Below are positions 36,480 to 50,016 of a stretch of DNA of 64,000 bases, piece after piece. Source of the DNA: Flaccisagitta enflata (lineage: Eukaryota; Chaetognatha; Sagittoidea; Aphragmophora); contig OZ231126.1 in assembly GCA_965153355.1 (NCBI GenBank), positions 108,996,001 to 109,060,000 of the forward strand. Reading direction: 5' to 3'. The position numbers and the translations under genes were made by a program. The notes under the pieces were generated by a model. The model saw nothing but the letters and a program-made list of their open reading frames with translations, made no database searches and was not told the DNA's origin. How positions within the stretch are numbered: the stretch's first letter is position 1; the number at the start of each line of letters is the position of its first letter.

Positions 36480-36920
36480 CACGGTTACAATATTGTTGCA
36501 GATGGGTGGGTAGGATCATACAACCCCCCCCCCACACACACACAGACCTACAATGACAACTGCAGCATCTTAAATGCTCGTTTTAACACAAACTAGATCA
36601 TCATGGACTGACCAATGGATCAGCAGAATTGATAAAGCCTCCTAGAGTTGTGAGTAGTGAGTCGGTGACTAAAAACGGACCACTGCTCACTTCTTAATAG
36701 TGAACATTCAAGTCCATGAAAGGCTCTGTCTGTCCTTTGGTACGTAGGTTCGTCAGTCGTGCTCCATTTGAAAAGAGTGAAAATGCACTTTTGAAATACT
36801 GCAGGTGTGTGTGTGTTAGAGTTGGGATAACTTATGTCGTGACTGTTGGAATCGACCGTCACACCCCAAGGTGACGGACATTCGACATCATGGTCAAACA
36901 CCGTCACGACATATGGACAG

Positions 36921-37001
<81 letters not shown>

Positions 37002-37531
37002 CTTGCTCATGGTCAGATCTGCAGAGGAAAAAGGTTAGCCAGAGTCTCACCTAGTCCTTATGCTTTGGTCATTTTCAAAAATGAGCGTTTTGTTGGAATC
37101 ATTGGAAGTGTAGGCCTACTTAATTTTTATTTATTAAACAGAATCATTTCATGATGCTTTGAAAAAAAAGAAAGAAAGAGCCAGTTCCTTAAAAGTTGTT
37201 ACTTATAAAAAGATTCGACCATTACCATTTAAGAACTCCACGTAGTAACCTATTCATTCATTCATTCATGCATTCATGCATTCATTCATTCATTCATTCA
37301 TTCATTCATTCATTGTGAATCAGCCAGGTTGAGACAGAGGCAACCAATTCTCAAACAACTTATCATAAGGTCTGCTGCATAATGCAGAAACAAAACGGAA
37401 ATGGCATGACGGTAACGACATTTAGCAGTGACAATGTCGAAACTTATAACATATAACTTATAATATAAGAAGACATTTGAGGGAAACGAAACTTGAGATA
37501 ACCAATTGGTTTTTAGCTAAGGTCGATGATC

Positions 37532-37587
<56 letters not shown>

Positions 37588-37800
37588 CTGTAATTGCTTG
37601 TGTGTGTGTGTGTTTCTGTAATTGCTTGTGTGTGTGTTTCTGTAATTGCTTGTGTGTGTGTGCATCAGAGGGAGGGGTTGTTATACCACCTGTACGCCCC
37701 TTAGTATTTAGAACATATGTAAATTGGCAAGCATTTTGGGTCATATATCTGCTAAAGAAAAAAATTATACAAAAATCGGTGAGATTCTGAAACTACTAAC
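36480..37800. other. Non-coding with CT, TTCA and TG microsatellites
   Basis: (CT)n at 36925-36998, (TTCA)n at 37253-37312, and (TG)n at 37534-37585 followed by three TTTCTGTAATTGCTTG units. No gene. Confidence 0.6.
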
Positions 37801-37802
37801 TA

Positions 37803-38380
37803 GGAAATAAGTTTGGCGACACCTTTAAAGAGAGATATCTCTACTTCCCCTTGAGATAAGTAAAGAAAATTTGTGAGCATTTTAATCTTCTTTAAGAAAT
37901 CTACAATCTGAGCGCAATTTGGTCTCTGTGCTTCAAACCATTTAGAAATGCTATAAGTTTGAAGTTGATCATCTATTTTCAAAAATAGCAAAAAAAGTAG
38001 AATCTATTTTTTCTGCTACCTTTCCATCTTGAAATGCTCTCAAATTTTATTGAAATATGATAAAAACATGCGGATTGCACCACTGGTTAGCTCATGAGCT
38101 GTAGTTTTATAATCTCATGGATTTTTAGTCCAATTTTGAAAGGGAAATACTTCAAATTTGCAGCTAAAATGACCAAAATCTACTATTATTACCACAACCA
38201 CCGCTTAGTTGTCAAAAACAAGCCAAATTTGTGGTGCTTTGAGTAGATTGAAAAAAATTTTTCTCGTCTGTTCTAGTTAATATAAATAAAAAATTTACTA
38301 AAAACGATCAGGTACATAAGTTTTAAGCATATGAGGGGGGAAATATACAGCCAACCCTAAGTGTCGCCAAACTTTTTTCC
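37803..38380. mobile_element. Mariner-type MITE, GTTTGGCGACAC ends
   Basis: 578 bp. Inverted ends GGAAATAAGTTTGGCGACAC and GGAAAAAAGTTTGGCGACAC, flanked by TA. Non-coding interior. Confidence 0.8.
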
Positions 38381-39600
38381 TAGATAGTATATCAAATTTC
38401 TGATCTAGTGCCACCAATGGCGTTCTTGAAGCTTAATTGGTTTAGAAATGACAGTCAAGACAAGATTGTAACTTGAGAAGATTGTAACTTAAAATGAAAA
38501 ATGGTCTAAAATAACGTTTTATCAGGTTTCACCTTTGGTACTCGGACAAGTTTTATTTATCAGCTAGTTTCATGTTGTTGTCAGACTTTTTAAGCTGCTA
38601 GAGTGATGCCATGTAATTTCCATGGTCACTTCAGACTCAGTCTCAGGTCAGGTTGTTGGTTAAAAGAGCAGCTAAGGAGAAGGTATTGCATATCCTTTCT
38701 CCAAATATCTCTTCAATTGCACATGGAGATGATTTGGGCAGTTGTTGTTGTTCACTTCCATCCATTTATCTGTGTGTGTGTGTCGAGGTGAGGGATGTGG
38801 AGAGGGGAAGGAGTGGAAGCAGGGGTTGTACGCTCCTGCCTGCCTGTACACAATTTTGTGACCCTACATTACTTGTTTTTAGTCGCGGACACGGGACTCC
38901 AGAACTTGCCAAGTCGGTTGGTAAGGAACATTTTTGAATTCTGAGCGGTATTTGCATTACTACTCCTGCCCATCCATCCGCGACTGGATTGCCGTGCATC
39001 CAGCCTTGTTTATTCATCAATCCATAAAGACAACTGTCATAAGTCACGTGCGCCCAGTGAAATCAGAATGTAAATGAATGAAAGAATGAACAAATAGATG
39101 AAAGAACCTTAGACTTCTCTAGAAAAGTTTTTGAAAAATGGAAAAGAACTTAGTAGTGAATGGAACAACCCGCCGACTGACTGACTGACCTACCAACCAA
39201 AAATTGTCAAATACAGTCGCATAGCATTGACATGATCAAAATCAATCATTCAATCAATTAAACAATCAATAGAGTGATAGAAAATATAATGCGGTAATGG
39301 ATAAAGGTTGATGTAACAAGTGACGCGGGATCACAATATTGTTGCGGACAGGTGGGCGGAGGTGTCCAACCCCCAGCCAACCCCATTCCACACCCCTCAC
39401 TCACATACATACACAAAAAGTATCCAAGACACTTGTTTTTCCACTTATCGACTCAATCATTACCAACAGAAAAACGAACCAACGGACCAACAGACCAACG
39501 GACCGATGGACAAACAAAAGCCTCTTATAGAGTTGCATGTCAGCAACTAAAAATATTGATAGATACATGTAAATTGTTTGATCAAACTATCAAAATTATA
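38381..39600. repeat. Non-coding with two dispersed-repeat copies
   Basis: 38879-39012 and about 39318-39550 belong to the dispersed palindrome-ended family (TTTTTAGTCGCGGACACGGG; CTGCCCATCC; GATTGCCGTGCATCCAGCCT). Otherwise no gene. Confidence 0.6.
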
Positions 39601-39894
39601 AAAATTTTAATCAAAATGACTTTTTTGAGTCCCTGGGGCCCCCTGGATGGGGTCCCAAAGGGCTGTTAACCATCATTACTGTTCCCATTAATAAGACAAT
39701 AGTGTCTTGACAGCAACTTTAATCCTCTGATAACAATGAAGCAGAAACAATTCCAAAAATGCATAATCTATGTCAATTTCAGTTTTCTAGTGGTGTCTAT
39801 TCGTATTTGATTTTTTAGAGCCCTTAGGCCCCTGGGATAGGGTCCCCAGAGAATCCTTACCTTCGTTACTGCTCCCCTACACCAAATAATAGTA

Positions 39895-41446
39895 TCATGA
39901 AAGCAAATTTACTCCTTTATTGAATGATGATGAAAAAGAAACAACAAAAATTTTGTAATTTTGGTCATTTTTTGCTATTTTCGCCATTTTGGGTCCCTCT
40001 AGAGCTCTTGACTTAAAGTTGGGCACTTTTAGGTCCAAAGGATTTTGAGCCTGGCCCCTAAGATTGTATTCACAATTATACTGAGTGCTACAAAGGTTCT
40101 GTATCTTTTTTGGTGCACGCTGGTAGAAGCAGTCATGCATAAGCAATAGGCACTGCTGCTCATAGAGGTCATTAAACTTTAATAGTCCAAGTTGTTTCAT
40201 TCTTGGTTCTGTATGGGCAGAGAAGTAGGACTTAGTTATCGTTCTTATTGCTCTTTTTTGAATATTTACTATTCTTTTTTTATTTTGGGCACTGCATCCG
40301 CCCCAGGCGGGCAGTCCATAGAGCACATGAGGTTGAATGAATGAGTGGTAAAGAATTTTTAGGGTTGGAGGTGGGAGCAGATTCTTTACTCTGTTTATCA
40401 TGCTATTACTTCTTGCTATCTTATTTGCTACGCTAGTGCAATGCTTTTCCCAGCTAAGAGTATTATCTATGGTTATTCCTAAAAATTGTGCATCATCATA
40501 GATACCAAGTTTTTCTCCATCAAGGTAGATCTCGGGAAGATTTTGATTTTTTGGAAGTGATTTTTTCCTAAAGATAACAGTTTTAGTTTTCTTGGGGTTA
40601 AGTTTCAATTGGTTTGCTTTAAAGTAGTCATTTATGCCTTCAAGTTCCTGATTAAGAGTTGACAATGCCTCAAAACTATATCCCTGTATCAACAGATTGG
40701 TATCATCAGCAAAAGTTACACTTTTAAGGTTTGAAGCAGATGGTAGGTCATTCACATAAAGAAGGAAAAGAAGGGGTCCTAAGATACTGCCTTGGGGAAC
40801 ACCGGTAGATAGCAGGATTTTGGAGCTACTATGTCCATTGAGATCAACATATTGATAGCGATTTCTTAGATAGGACTCAAACCACTTCAGAGCTGTGCCA
40901 CGGATTCCATAATGGTCTAGTTTTTCAAGTAAAATCGAGTGATTTAAGGTGTCAAAAGCCTTACTAAGGTCACAGAATACACCAATGGCATAGTGACCCA
41001 TTTCTATACATTCCTCAATACTCTTTATGAAGTCAAGGGTCGCATGGGTAGTATTGTGGCCTGTGCGAAATCCATATTGTGATTCAAAAAGAATTTCATA
41101 CCGGACTAGAAACTCAAAGACTTTGTTATAGATAAGGCGTTCTATGATTTTAGAAAATATTGGTAATAATGATATGGGTCTATAATTTTCATAGAGGTGT
41201 TTATCTTCTTTGAGTTTGTATACAGGTACAACTCTGGCTATCTTTCCGTTCTCTGGAAAAATCCCTGTTTTCTGAGAGCAGTTAGCTAAGTGGGCCAAGA
41301 CTGGTGCCAAAATGTCTACATCACTAAGAATGATGTTTTGTTGAAATCCAGCTGGATCTTTGCTGGTTTTAGGGGTAAACTTTTTGCATACTTCTATGAT
41401 ACATCTTGATGGGTTACATCATTTAGGAGGAGTGAATTTGAGTTTC
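39895..41446 (-). pseudogene. LINE reverse transcriptase part (3' half of an interrupted non-LTR retrotransposon)
   Basis: Reads the RT palm and thumb: YRPISLLPIFSKIIE, YGFRTGHNTTHATLD, the motif A-like FCDLSKAFDTLNH, GVPQGSILGPLLF, FADDTN (catalytic), LKLNPKKTK, then a C-terminal region to the stop at 39895. It fits the CR1/L2/Jockey range of non-LTR elements. Upstream of 41310 the frame continues but is broken by one small shift and a TGA near 41415. At 41447 it meets the inserted 8570 bp element; the 5' half lies at 50017-51564 on the same strand. The last codons lie in the GGGGCCC-type repeat. Confidence 0.85.
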
Positions 41447-42237
41447 GGGTTCCGCCCAGTAGTCCTACAGTACTTAGTACTACACCCAAGTAGTCCTACC
41501 AACCCACTAGTCCTCCTGCCCACTAGTCCTCTTGCCCACTAGTCCTCTTGTCCACTAGTCCTACAAAGAAATGCCACTAGTCCTAAGGGGAAAAACATAA
41601 GACATTCCTCTAATCCTAACACAGATTTGTAAATCCAAGCTCAATAGCCCAGTTGTCCTAAGGCAAATCTTAATATTACTATCAAGGCCCACTAGTCCTA
41701 ATCCAATCAAGTCTGTTATTTGATTGAAAATGCATGTTTTTCTTTAAAAGAATCTTGAAGTTAGTCGTTTTAAATCATATTCTTTGAAGCCTTGGGTCTT
41801 AAGTTCATATACTACACCGTGCTGCCTAGCTGTAATAGGTTAGAAAAAATGACACAGCTTAGCCACCTATTCTGGAGTGGGTCCGGATTAAACACCATTG
41901 AGAGCTTCAAAGGCTTTCATCCTTTGGTAAAGTGGGGTTGAGTAGTAATGTTGTCCAACTTTCATACAACTAGACGGATGTCCCCATGCGTGAGACCAAA
42001 AATTCTGTTTGGATTTTTATGAGAAAACGCCGTTATAAGCCGTAAAATGCCATAAAATGGGCATTTCTCACCATTTTTTAGTATAAAGAGCTAAAAAGTA
42101 GCCAAGCTAGTCAGGAAATGGTCAAACATTATTGATATGGCACTGAGACACAATCACGCAAAAATTCAGGCCAAGCAGCCATCATTTGATGTCATATTAA
42201 GCCATAAAATGCTGTTAAACTGGCATTTTCAAGTATT

Positions 42238-42420
42238 TTTAGTCGCGTGCACGCAACTCTATGACCCGCTTTGTCCGTCTGTTGGTTGGTCTGTCGGTCC
42301 ATCGGTCCGTCGGTCCATCGGTCAGGCTTAGCGTTTTTTTGTCGTTTTACGTCATTTTAAGTAGTTTTAGTCATCTTAAGTTATTTCGAGACAATTTACA
42401 TTTAGTCTTTTAGTCTTTTG
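42238..42420 (+). repeat. Dispersed-repeat fragment and TTTTAGTCTTTTGG run
   Basis: Starts TTTAGTCGCGTGCACGCAAC; GGTCCATCGGTCCGTC follows, then short AGTC-type repeats. Confidence 0.6.
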
Positions 42421-42879
42421 GTTTTTTAGTCTTCAAATCTTTTGGTCTTTTGGTCATATGGTCTTAACAACCATACGCGACTGTAAAGTTTTGGCCTTGT
42501 TTGGAAGTTACTCTCTTTTATTAAAGGACAGTAGCTTCAAAAATGCCAGAAAAAGGGTAATAGGTGCTAAAACAAACATGTATCAAAGTTTCTCAACACA
42601 GCGTTGCAATTTGGCCTCATCAAAATCCGTAAAAAGTTGTTAAATGCCGTGAAAATGGCATTTTAAGCTTTTTTTACAGCATTATTGCTCGTGCAACTGC
42701 TCTGGTGGTCAGAAATCAGTAAAACGATGATGAGTTGGCGCTAAAATTAGAGCAGTGCGAGGAACTCGATAAGTGATATCATGTGCCAATTATTAACTAC
42801 TAATCATTTGCAGGTTTTGCCCACTTAAAACCGCCATAGATCGGTTACCAATCTTTGTCAACCAATATAAGTGTAACTG

Positions 42880-42966
<87 letters not shown>

Positions 42967-43010
42967 CTCTCTCTCTCTCTGTCTCTCTCTGACTCTCTCT
43001 GACTCTCTCT
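42880..43010. repeat. (CT)n microsatellite
   Basis: Nearly pure CT, then CTCTGACTCT variants. Confidence 0.95.
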
Positions 43011-43127
43011 GACTCTCTTTCCCTCTTTCTGGCTCACTATGCGACTTAACAATAGCACTTCCGTTCATGGGCGTTGGATGATGATCAAATCGAGCGCACC
43101 TGTTTTAGTCAATTCATGGATGATGCG

Positions 43128-43343
<216 letters not shown>

Positions 43344-43383
43344 CTTTTTCATTTTGTGCTGTGTGTGCATATCTTGGCATAAA

Positions 43384-43626
43384 AACAAGGCTGGATACAC
43401 GGCTACCCCAGTCGCGTGCGGGTGGGCAGGGGCTGAGGTCACTTGATTATTTGGACAGGAGCAGTGAGGCCAAAGACCGCAAAAACCCAAAAAAAGTAAA
43501 GTGTGACGGATGGAGGGATGGACGGACAAACCAATGGATGGACAGACTGATGGACCAACAGACTGACGGACCGACGGACGGAGCAACAAAGCCGGGTGTA
43601 GAGTCGCGTAGCATGCAACTAAAAAG
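43384..43626 (-). repeat. Dispersed palindrome-ended repeat, full-length copy
   Basis: About 242 bp. One end AACAAGGCTGGATACACGGC, then GTGCGGGTGGGCAGGGGC, a spacer, a GACGGA/GACC microsatellite, and the other end GTAGAGTCGCGTAGCATGCA with ACTAAAAA. It serves as the reference copy for the family. Confidence 0.75.
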
Positions 43627-43629
43627 ATG

Positions 43630-44166
43630 GAAAAAGAATTTAAAACAAAATTGCAGCATACAAATTGGGAATGGTTTTCTAAAAGTATTTATCTAAAACA
43701 TGAAGTGCAATTCACTCCAAGGCATAAGTGGCACATTGTATCAGAAGCAACAAGTGATAATTGCCCTCAAAAACTGGAAACCGGAAACCAGACACCGCGG
43801 TTTCAGCAACATCCGGAACCAGAAGTCGCATGGGGATTAGGAGGCTCGTCAAAATTGCATCAAAATTGCATCGAAATTGTGGCGAAAATGCTCTGTCGCA
43901 AGGGTCTAGCTAAAATACATTCATCCAGATATTTTAAGCGATTCAGAACAATTTCAAGTCGTAAAAATGATATTGGAAGGCCAGAAAATGCTGTAAAAAT
44001 GGAATATCTGACACTTTTCAGGGTAGTAACTGAGACAGTTAGGTCAATATCATCTCTAAGTGTGTGTGTGTATGTGTATGCATGCGCGTGTGTGAGTGTG
44101 AGTATGTGTGTGTGTGTGCGTGTGCACGTGCGTGCTTGCGTGCATGCTTGTGTGTATGTGTGTGTA

Positions 44167-44203
<37 letters not shown>

Positions 44204-44462
44204 GTCTGTCTGTGTTTAGCTACTTATGCAATATAATACTTTGCTGAGTTAACTATGTTTCAAAACCAGAATTAGAAACAAGTTGTGATTGATAATAGTA
44301 CCAAACTCTCGGTCAAAATGAAGCATTCCGAGGCTTGTTCTTGCATTGCTCCCACCGCATGTTCACGAGCAAATCTCCAAACACTTACACACACACATGC
44401 GCACTAACGCATGTAAAAACACACATCTATGCGCACACACACACACACACACACACACGTAA

Positions 44463-44506
<44 letters not shown>

Positions 44507-44730
44507 ACGCACACATAAATGCAGCACCAGCAGAGGAGTTGCATGGGCCTAAATACCCAAAAAAATGCCACAAATGCTATCTTAACTGCATTTTACGACC
44601 TTTTACGGTACAGTTGAGCTTCACTAGAGCACATGCCAAGGGGCTGGGCCAAATAATGCCTTATAGTGAAGCTGCCTTATTGCCAACATAGAAATAACTA
44701 AAAAATCTTTCAAGGGACTGTAAGTTAGAT
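43630..44730. other. Inner part of the element: short frame, TG, TCTG and CA microsatellites
   Basis: An open frame from 43627 runs about 140 codons before entering (TG)n at 44060; it has no recognisable domain. TCTG at 44166-44215 and (CA)n at 44430-44510 follow. Confidence 0.4.
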
Positions 44731-45154
44731 GCCTTAAAGGCGGGCATTACGCCGGTTGCATCCTGGAAATACGCCAAATCATGCCTTTGCGCCCACCTCA
44801 CAATGTTCCTTTGCAAAAACCTGACTGAACGAGCCCATGCGCAACTTTCTACGCGCGCTGTCAAAGATGTGAGGGTTGAATGTGACTGGGACGCTGTTTC
44901 GTAGAGATGACAATTGCTTACATGTAGAGATAGCATACTGGCCCAGTATCAATCATAACTCAATATCTCCAAATGATAAGATATAGTATTCTAATGAATG
45001 AATCCAAGCCTGGATAAACCTGGATCGACCTTTCTCATCATGATCATGTCACTGGAACAGCTGGAAGCGAGGTCAATTAAATGTGAAAAATTTTCATAAT
45101 TTTTAAATCCTCATGAATCCATAATTCGTCTCCAAATAGAGGGGGCTTATTTGA

Positions 45155-45330
45155 CGCATTTTTAGTCGCGTGCTACGCGACTCTACAAGCCACTTTTCGG
45201 TCCGTCGGTCTGTCAGTTGGTCGGTCTACAACTTATCACAAAAAAATCGTCAAAAAAAATACCAAATAAACTTCATGAAATCTTTAAATTGAAGAAAACA
45301 AGGCCGGATTTACGGCTTAATCGCGTTGCT
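45155..45330 (+). repeat. Dispersed palindrome-ended repeat copy
   Basis: Starts TTTAGTCGCGTGCTACGCGA and ends in AACAAGGCCGGATTTACGGC, i.e. a chimaera or two abutting copies in opposite orientation. Confidence 0.6.
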
Positions 45331-45337
45331 GGGCAGG

Positions 45338-45490
45338 GGCATTGTCAAACGGCATTGTCAAACGGCGTTGTCAAACGGCGTTGTCAAACGGCGTTGTCAA
45401 ACGGCGTTGTCAAACGGCGTTGTCAAACGGCGTTGTAAAACGGCGTTGTAAAACGGCGTTGTAAAACGGCGTTGTAAAACGGCGTCGGAA
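45338..45490. repeat. 13 bp minisatellite CAAACGGCGTTGT
   Basis: About eleven copies, the last four with GTAAAAC in place of GTCAAAC. Confidence 0.9.
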
Positions 45491-45889
45491 TGGTATTCCG
45501 TCGCGGACAAAAAGAAAGCTTTTTTTCTGACATGGTTTATAGCAACTCCGTGTAAGCTTATGTACGCGAGAAATGGCTCTCCTGGTCAAGATAGATCCAA
45601 AGTATGATGCATTGGGTCCTAAAAGCCTCGTGGCAAGACCTGGCGACCTGCTTTACAGCCTATATTTCACCATCAAGTTAAAATTGTCACAAAATAGAAT
45701 ACAGAAAAATTTTGATTCTTCAAATATAAAACATAACTCGTCTTCTAATCGGAGGAAAAATGTGCCATTAGACTCATTTTAGAAAAAAATTTTAATGGTT
45801 TATCTGTACAAAATTTCAACCTAATCGGTCAATTGGTTGCCGAGAAAATTAAATTTCATTTTCAAAAAAGGGTTTTAAATCAGAAATAT

Positions 45890-47345
45890 TTATAGTCGCC
45901 TGCACACGACTCTACAACCCTCTCTGTCCGTTGGTCGGTCGGTTGGTAACAATGTGCTTTTTTGGCGTTTACGGGCAATTTCAGGGTTACAGCACGCAAC
46001 TTGGTTAACCGTGTATCCGGCCTTGTTTTTCAATTTTACCTCTTACAACTCCACATATGCGAGTGTACGCAGGTTTTGGCTCTCACGGCTATGATTGCTT
46101 TGAAGTATATTACATGGGGGTCTATAAGCCGTGTGGCAAGCCGAGACAACCCGTAAATGACCCGCTCTACAACTTATCATTCACCATCAAGTCAAAATCG
46201 TCACAAAATAGAATACACAAAATTTTAAAATCTTCATGAAATCTTTACTCCCTCTAATTGAAGAAAACAATGCCGGATATACGGCTACCCAAGTCGTGTG
46301 CGGTTGGGCAGGGGCCATATTTGAGGTCAATAGACCATTTTGGCAGGAGCAGTTGGGTCAAGAAATAAAATCATAAAAAAAGTGAAATGTGATCAACCGA
46401 CCGACCAACCAACCAACGGACAAAGCAGGTTGTAGAGTCGCGTGCATGCGACTAAAAATTTGGGACTGCACTCATTTGACGGCAATTTTTAAAAAGTTCA
46501 TCTGTACTGAATTTCAGGCCTGTCTATAATTAGTTAGGAGATGGCAAGGGAAATCAAAAGGGGGGGGGGGAAGGCAAGAAAAAGAAAATTTGGGAAATAT
46601 TGATTTTTGCAGTACCAAATAAAACAAGGCCGGATACACGGCAATCCAGTGGCGGACAGTCGGGCAGGAGCAAAACTGCTCGGAATTCAAAAATGTGACG
46701 GACGGACGGACGGACATACCGACCGACCTACCGACACGGCAAGGTGTAGAGTCGCGTGTCCACGACTAAAAACTGATTTGTAAAACACACTATTTCAACT
46801 TCAACTACTGATACATGTTTTATTGTTTTCTGAGGAAGAAAATCATGGATTTTAAAAAGCGATGCAAGGCACTGCAAGGCACTGCAGGGAAGAAAATCAA
46901 ACAAGGCCAGATACATGGCGTTTGGGTGGGCAGGAGCAGTGCTGGAGAAGGTCACTAGGGCATCTGGGCAGGAGCCGTATGCTAAAAAAGCTAAAAAATG
47001 CCAAAGAAGTAAAAATGGGACCAACCGGCCGACCAACCAACCTACCGACCAACCAACCAACCAACCAACCAACTAACCAACTGACGGACCTACATAGTGG
47101 GGTGTAGAGTCGCGTAGCACGCAACTAAAAAAAGAAGGGGGATCAAAAGCGACTTAATTCTTTACACCCCTGTCAATTTTTAGTCGCGAACATGCGACTC
47201 TACACCTTGCCGTGTTGGACGGTAGGTCTGTCGGTAGATCGGTCGGTATGTCCGTCCATCACATTTTTGAATTCCAAGCGGTTTTTGCGTTACTGCTCCT
47301 GCCCAACTGTCTGCCACTGTATTGCCGTGTATCCGGGCTTGTTTT
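45890..47345. repeat. Cluster of five dispersed palindrome-ended repeats
   Basis: Copies at about 45892-46027 (plus), 46257-46459 (minus), 46622-46771 (minus), 46906-47129 (minus) and 47177-47345 (plus). Each has the AGTCGCG..CGCGACT end, a GACC/GACG core, GGGCAGGAGC and the GGATACACGG end. They lie nested in the long-inverted-repeat element. Confidence 0.75.
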
Positions 47346-48773
47346 TTTTTCAATTTTAACTCCATGTACCCCCGTGTTTGCGGGAAATGGCTCTCCTGGT
47401 CAGGATATATATAAGTATGATGCATTATGGTTTATAAGCCCCATGGCGAGCCGTGGCGATATACAGCTGACCACCTAACACCGGGTCTGTTTCTACTTGT
47501 GACAACTGTGTCACTGCATTGTACGCTCGCACTGCTCACTGCTCACCCCGCTCACTCCACAGCGCTACACTTGCTCACTCCATTCACAGGCTCGCTCACT
47601 ACCTTGTGGGAACATAGAAATTCATGTGTTCATGCTGAATACAGTAGGAACAATCGAGATTGACGTTGTCACAGGAAACACACCCACCTTTCAACTCACC
47701 AGCGTTCATGTATGTTTCTTTGTTTAGTTCTTTCTGATATTTGAATTTTGTACAAAGATGTTTTAACCAGGCCTGTATATAATTGAGTCCCCCCGTGGGA
47801 GTAGGAATTAAAGGCAGGGGGGGATCAAAAGCGACTTAATTATACACACCCCTGGAATTAACTGAAGGCTTGAAAAACAGCCGAATAAAATTGAAGGAAT
47901 AATCTCATAATTTGAATATGATGCAAATTCCTCAATACTGTCAGTCAAAAACCAAGGAACGTCTTTATATATAAACGGTCAAAAAGACACAGAAAGAAAA
48001 ACTGACAGATAGATTCATAAGCGGTCAAGTAAAAGAACAGTACAACAGATTTGCAAGAAGCAGAGAAAATCACTTATTCCACTGCAGCGGTATCCAACTT
48101 AAATTCCGCCCTAAAAAAGGTTCCCACTCACGTAAAAAGTTGCGCTTTGGCTCTCTCAGTCATATTTTTGCAAAGGAACATTGTGAGGTGGGCGCAAAGG
48201 CATGATTTGCCGTATTTCCGGGATGCAACCGGGCATGCCTTATTAGCGGGAGCGCTCTAGCGGTGCTGCACTGTACTTTGACGGGACAATATTGCAACAC
48301 TGTTGAGAAACTTTATAATTTGTTTGTTTTAGGCTCTAATACACTTTTTCTGGCAGTTTTCAAGTTACTGTTATGCTCTACGAGTGAGTAACACCCAAAA
48401 ATGCTTAAAAATGCCATCTTGACGGCATTGAACTGCAAAAAATGATACCAGTTGATTTTGGCATGACCCAATTTTTTGCTTGATCGTGTATCAGTGCCAT
48501 ATCATTACTGTTTGGCCATTTCCTGACTAGATTGGCAATTCTGTAGCTCTTCGTGCACAGAAAATGTTGAAAAATGCCCATTTTATAGCATTTTACGGCT
48601 TTTAATGGCGTTTTCTCGTCAAAATCCAAACAGAATTTTTGGTCTCACGCATGGGGACATCCGTCTAGGTGTATTTAACACTCCAGAATAGGTCGCTATG
48701 CTGTGTTATTTTTTCCTATGTATCACAGCTAGGCTGCATGGTGACTAAAGATCTGCATATCAGTAAAAAATCT

Positions 48774-49352
48774 TCATATTTTGACGAAAGTCGAGCATAT
48801 CTTATCGATTGACCATAATAGACACCAAAAGCTGATTTTTTTTTTTATACAGCTGTCTATGTATGGAAAGTTAACAATAACAAAAGAGGAATCATCGTGT
48901 TTATCAAAGACAGAAAAATTTTCTGATTCAATTTTTAAGTCTAAGTATGTTACTACCTGAGTATTATAAGATGCTAATTCTATTTCTAGATCTCGAGGGT
49001 ATATTCTATAGATATGATCCCTAAAGGTTGGAAAATTAGCTACAAAGAGATCATCAATGTATCTCCCATTAAGCTTGAATTTTCTTGCTGTAAGAAGATC
49101 TACCTTAGAAATTTCACCCACATAGTCTGATTCATAACTATATAAAAGTAAATTAGCAATATCCGTTCCAGAATCAAGACCCATAGGAATTCCTATCACT
49201 TGCTTATAAACATTTTCACCATATTTTACATGAATGTTATCCAATATAAATTCTAAAATTTCCTGCATGTCTTCTGATCTGAATGAGAATTCATTGTTAG
49301 CTTTTGTAGGACTAAAATAAGCCTCATTTAAATTGACACTTATGTGAGGCAC
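48774..49352 (-). pseudogene. Penelope-like reverse transcriptase fragment
   Basis: About 190 residues with the GIPMG motif, the catalytic YIDDLF and the downstream VTYLDLKIE segment, a set typical of Penelope-like RTs. The N-terminal fingers and the GIY-YIG endonuclease are missing, so it is a fragment. It lies in the right arm of the 8.57 kb element and has no counterpart in the left arm, so it arrived later or marks the ancestral interior. Confidence 0.7.
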
Positions 49353-50016
49353 CTAAATAGGTCACGGATTTGCGACTAATAGAATCTGTGTGTTTTATCA
49401 TTTTTTGGTCCCTATGTCAGTCTGTAATGTTTGTGTTGAAAATTCATAGAGGCCTAGTTTGGCCCTATGTGTGTAGAAGGGGAATGTCCACCTATCCTGT
49501 AAGATATCTTAACCTTGTATTACTTGTTCCCCTCTGAGCGAAGTGGACCATGTCATTAGGTTGTCAAAGTCAAACTTCTCAGAATGCTGTCCTTGCCTGC
49601 TGTCCATGCCTGCGTACAATGCTGTTATTGGACTACCAGCATTTATGATAATATGGCTGTAGGACTACTGGTGGTAATGACTGGTAGTTATGAATATGAC
49701 ATTTCTGCAGTGGGATAACTGCAGTAGGACTACTGGCTGTTATAACAACTTTGCAGTAGGACTACTGGCAGTGTTGTTGCAATAAAATCCTTTAGGCCTA
49801 GTGGCAGTAGTACCTCAGGACAGTGTTGTTACAGTAAAATCCCTAAGGACTAGTGGCAGTAGTACCTTAGGACTACTGACACTCTTCTTCAAATCACCTT
49901 AGGACTAGTGGGCAGTAGGACTAGTAGCTAGTAGGACTAGTTGCTGGTAGGACTAGTGGGTCGGTAGGACTACTTGGGTGTAGTGCTAAGTACTTTAGGA
50001 CTACTGGACCGCACCC

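Noticed and set aside
43627-44247. Protein gene inside the 8.57 kb element
   Set aside because: About 140 codons with no domain character, then straight into (TG)n and (TCTG)n; not a transposase.
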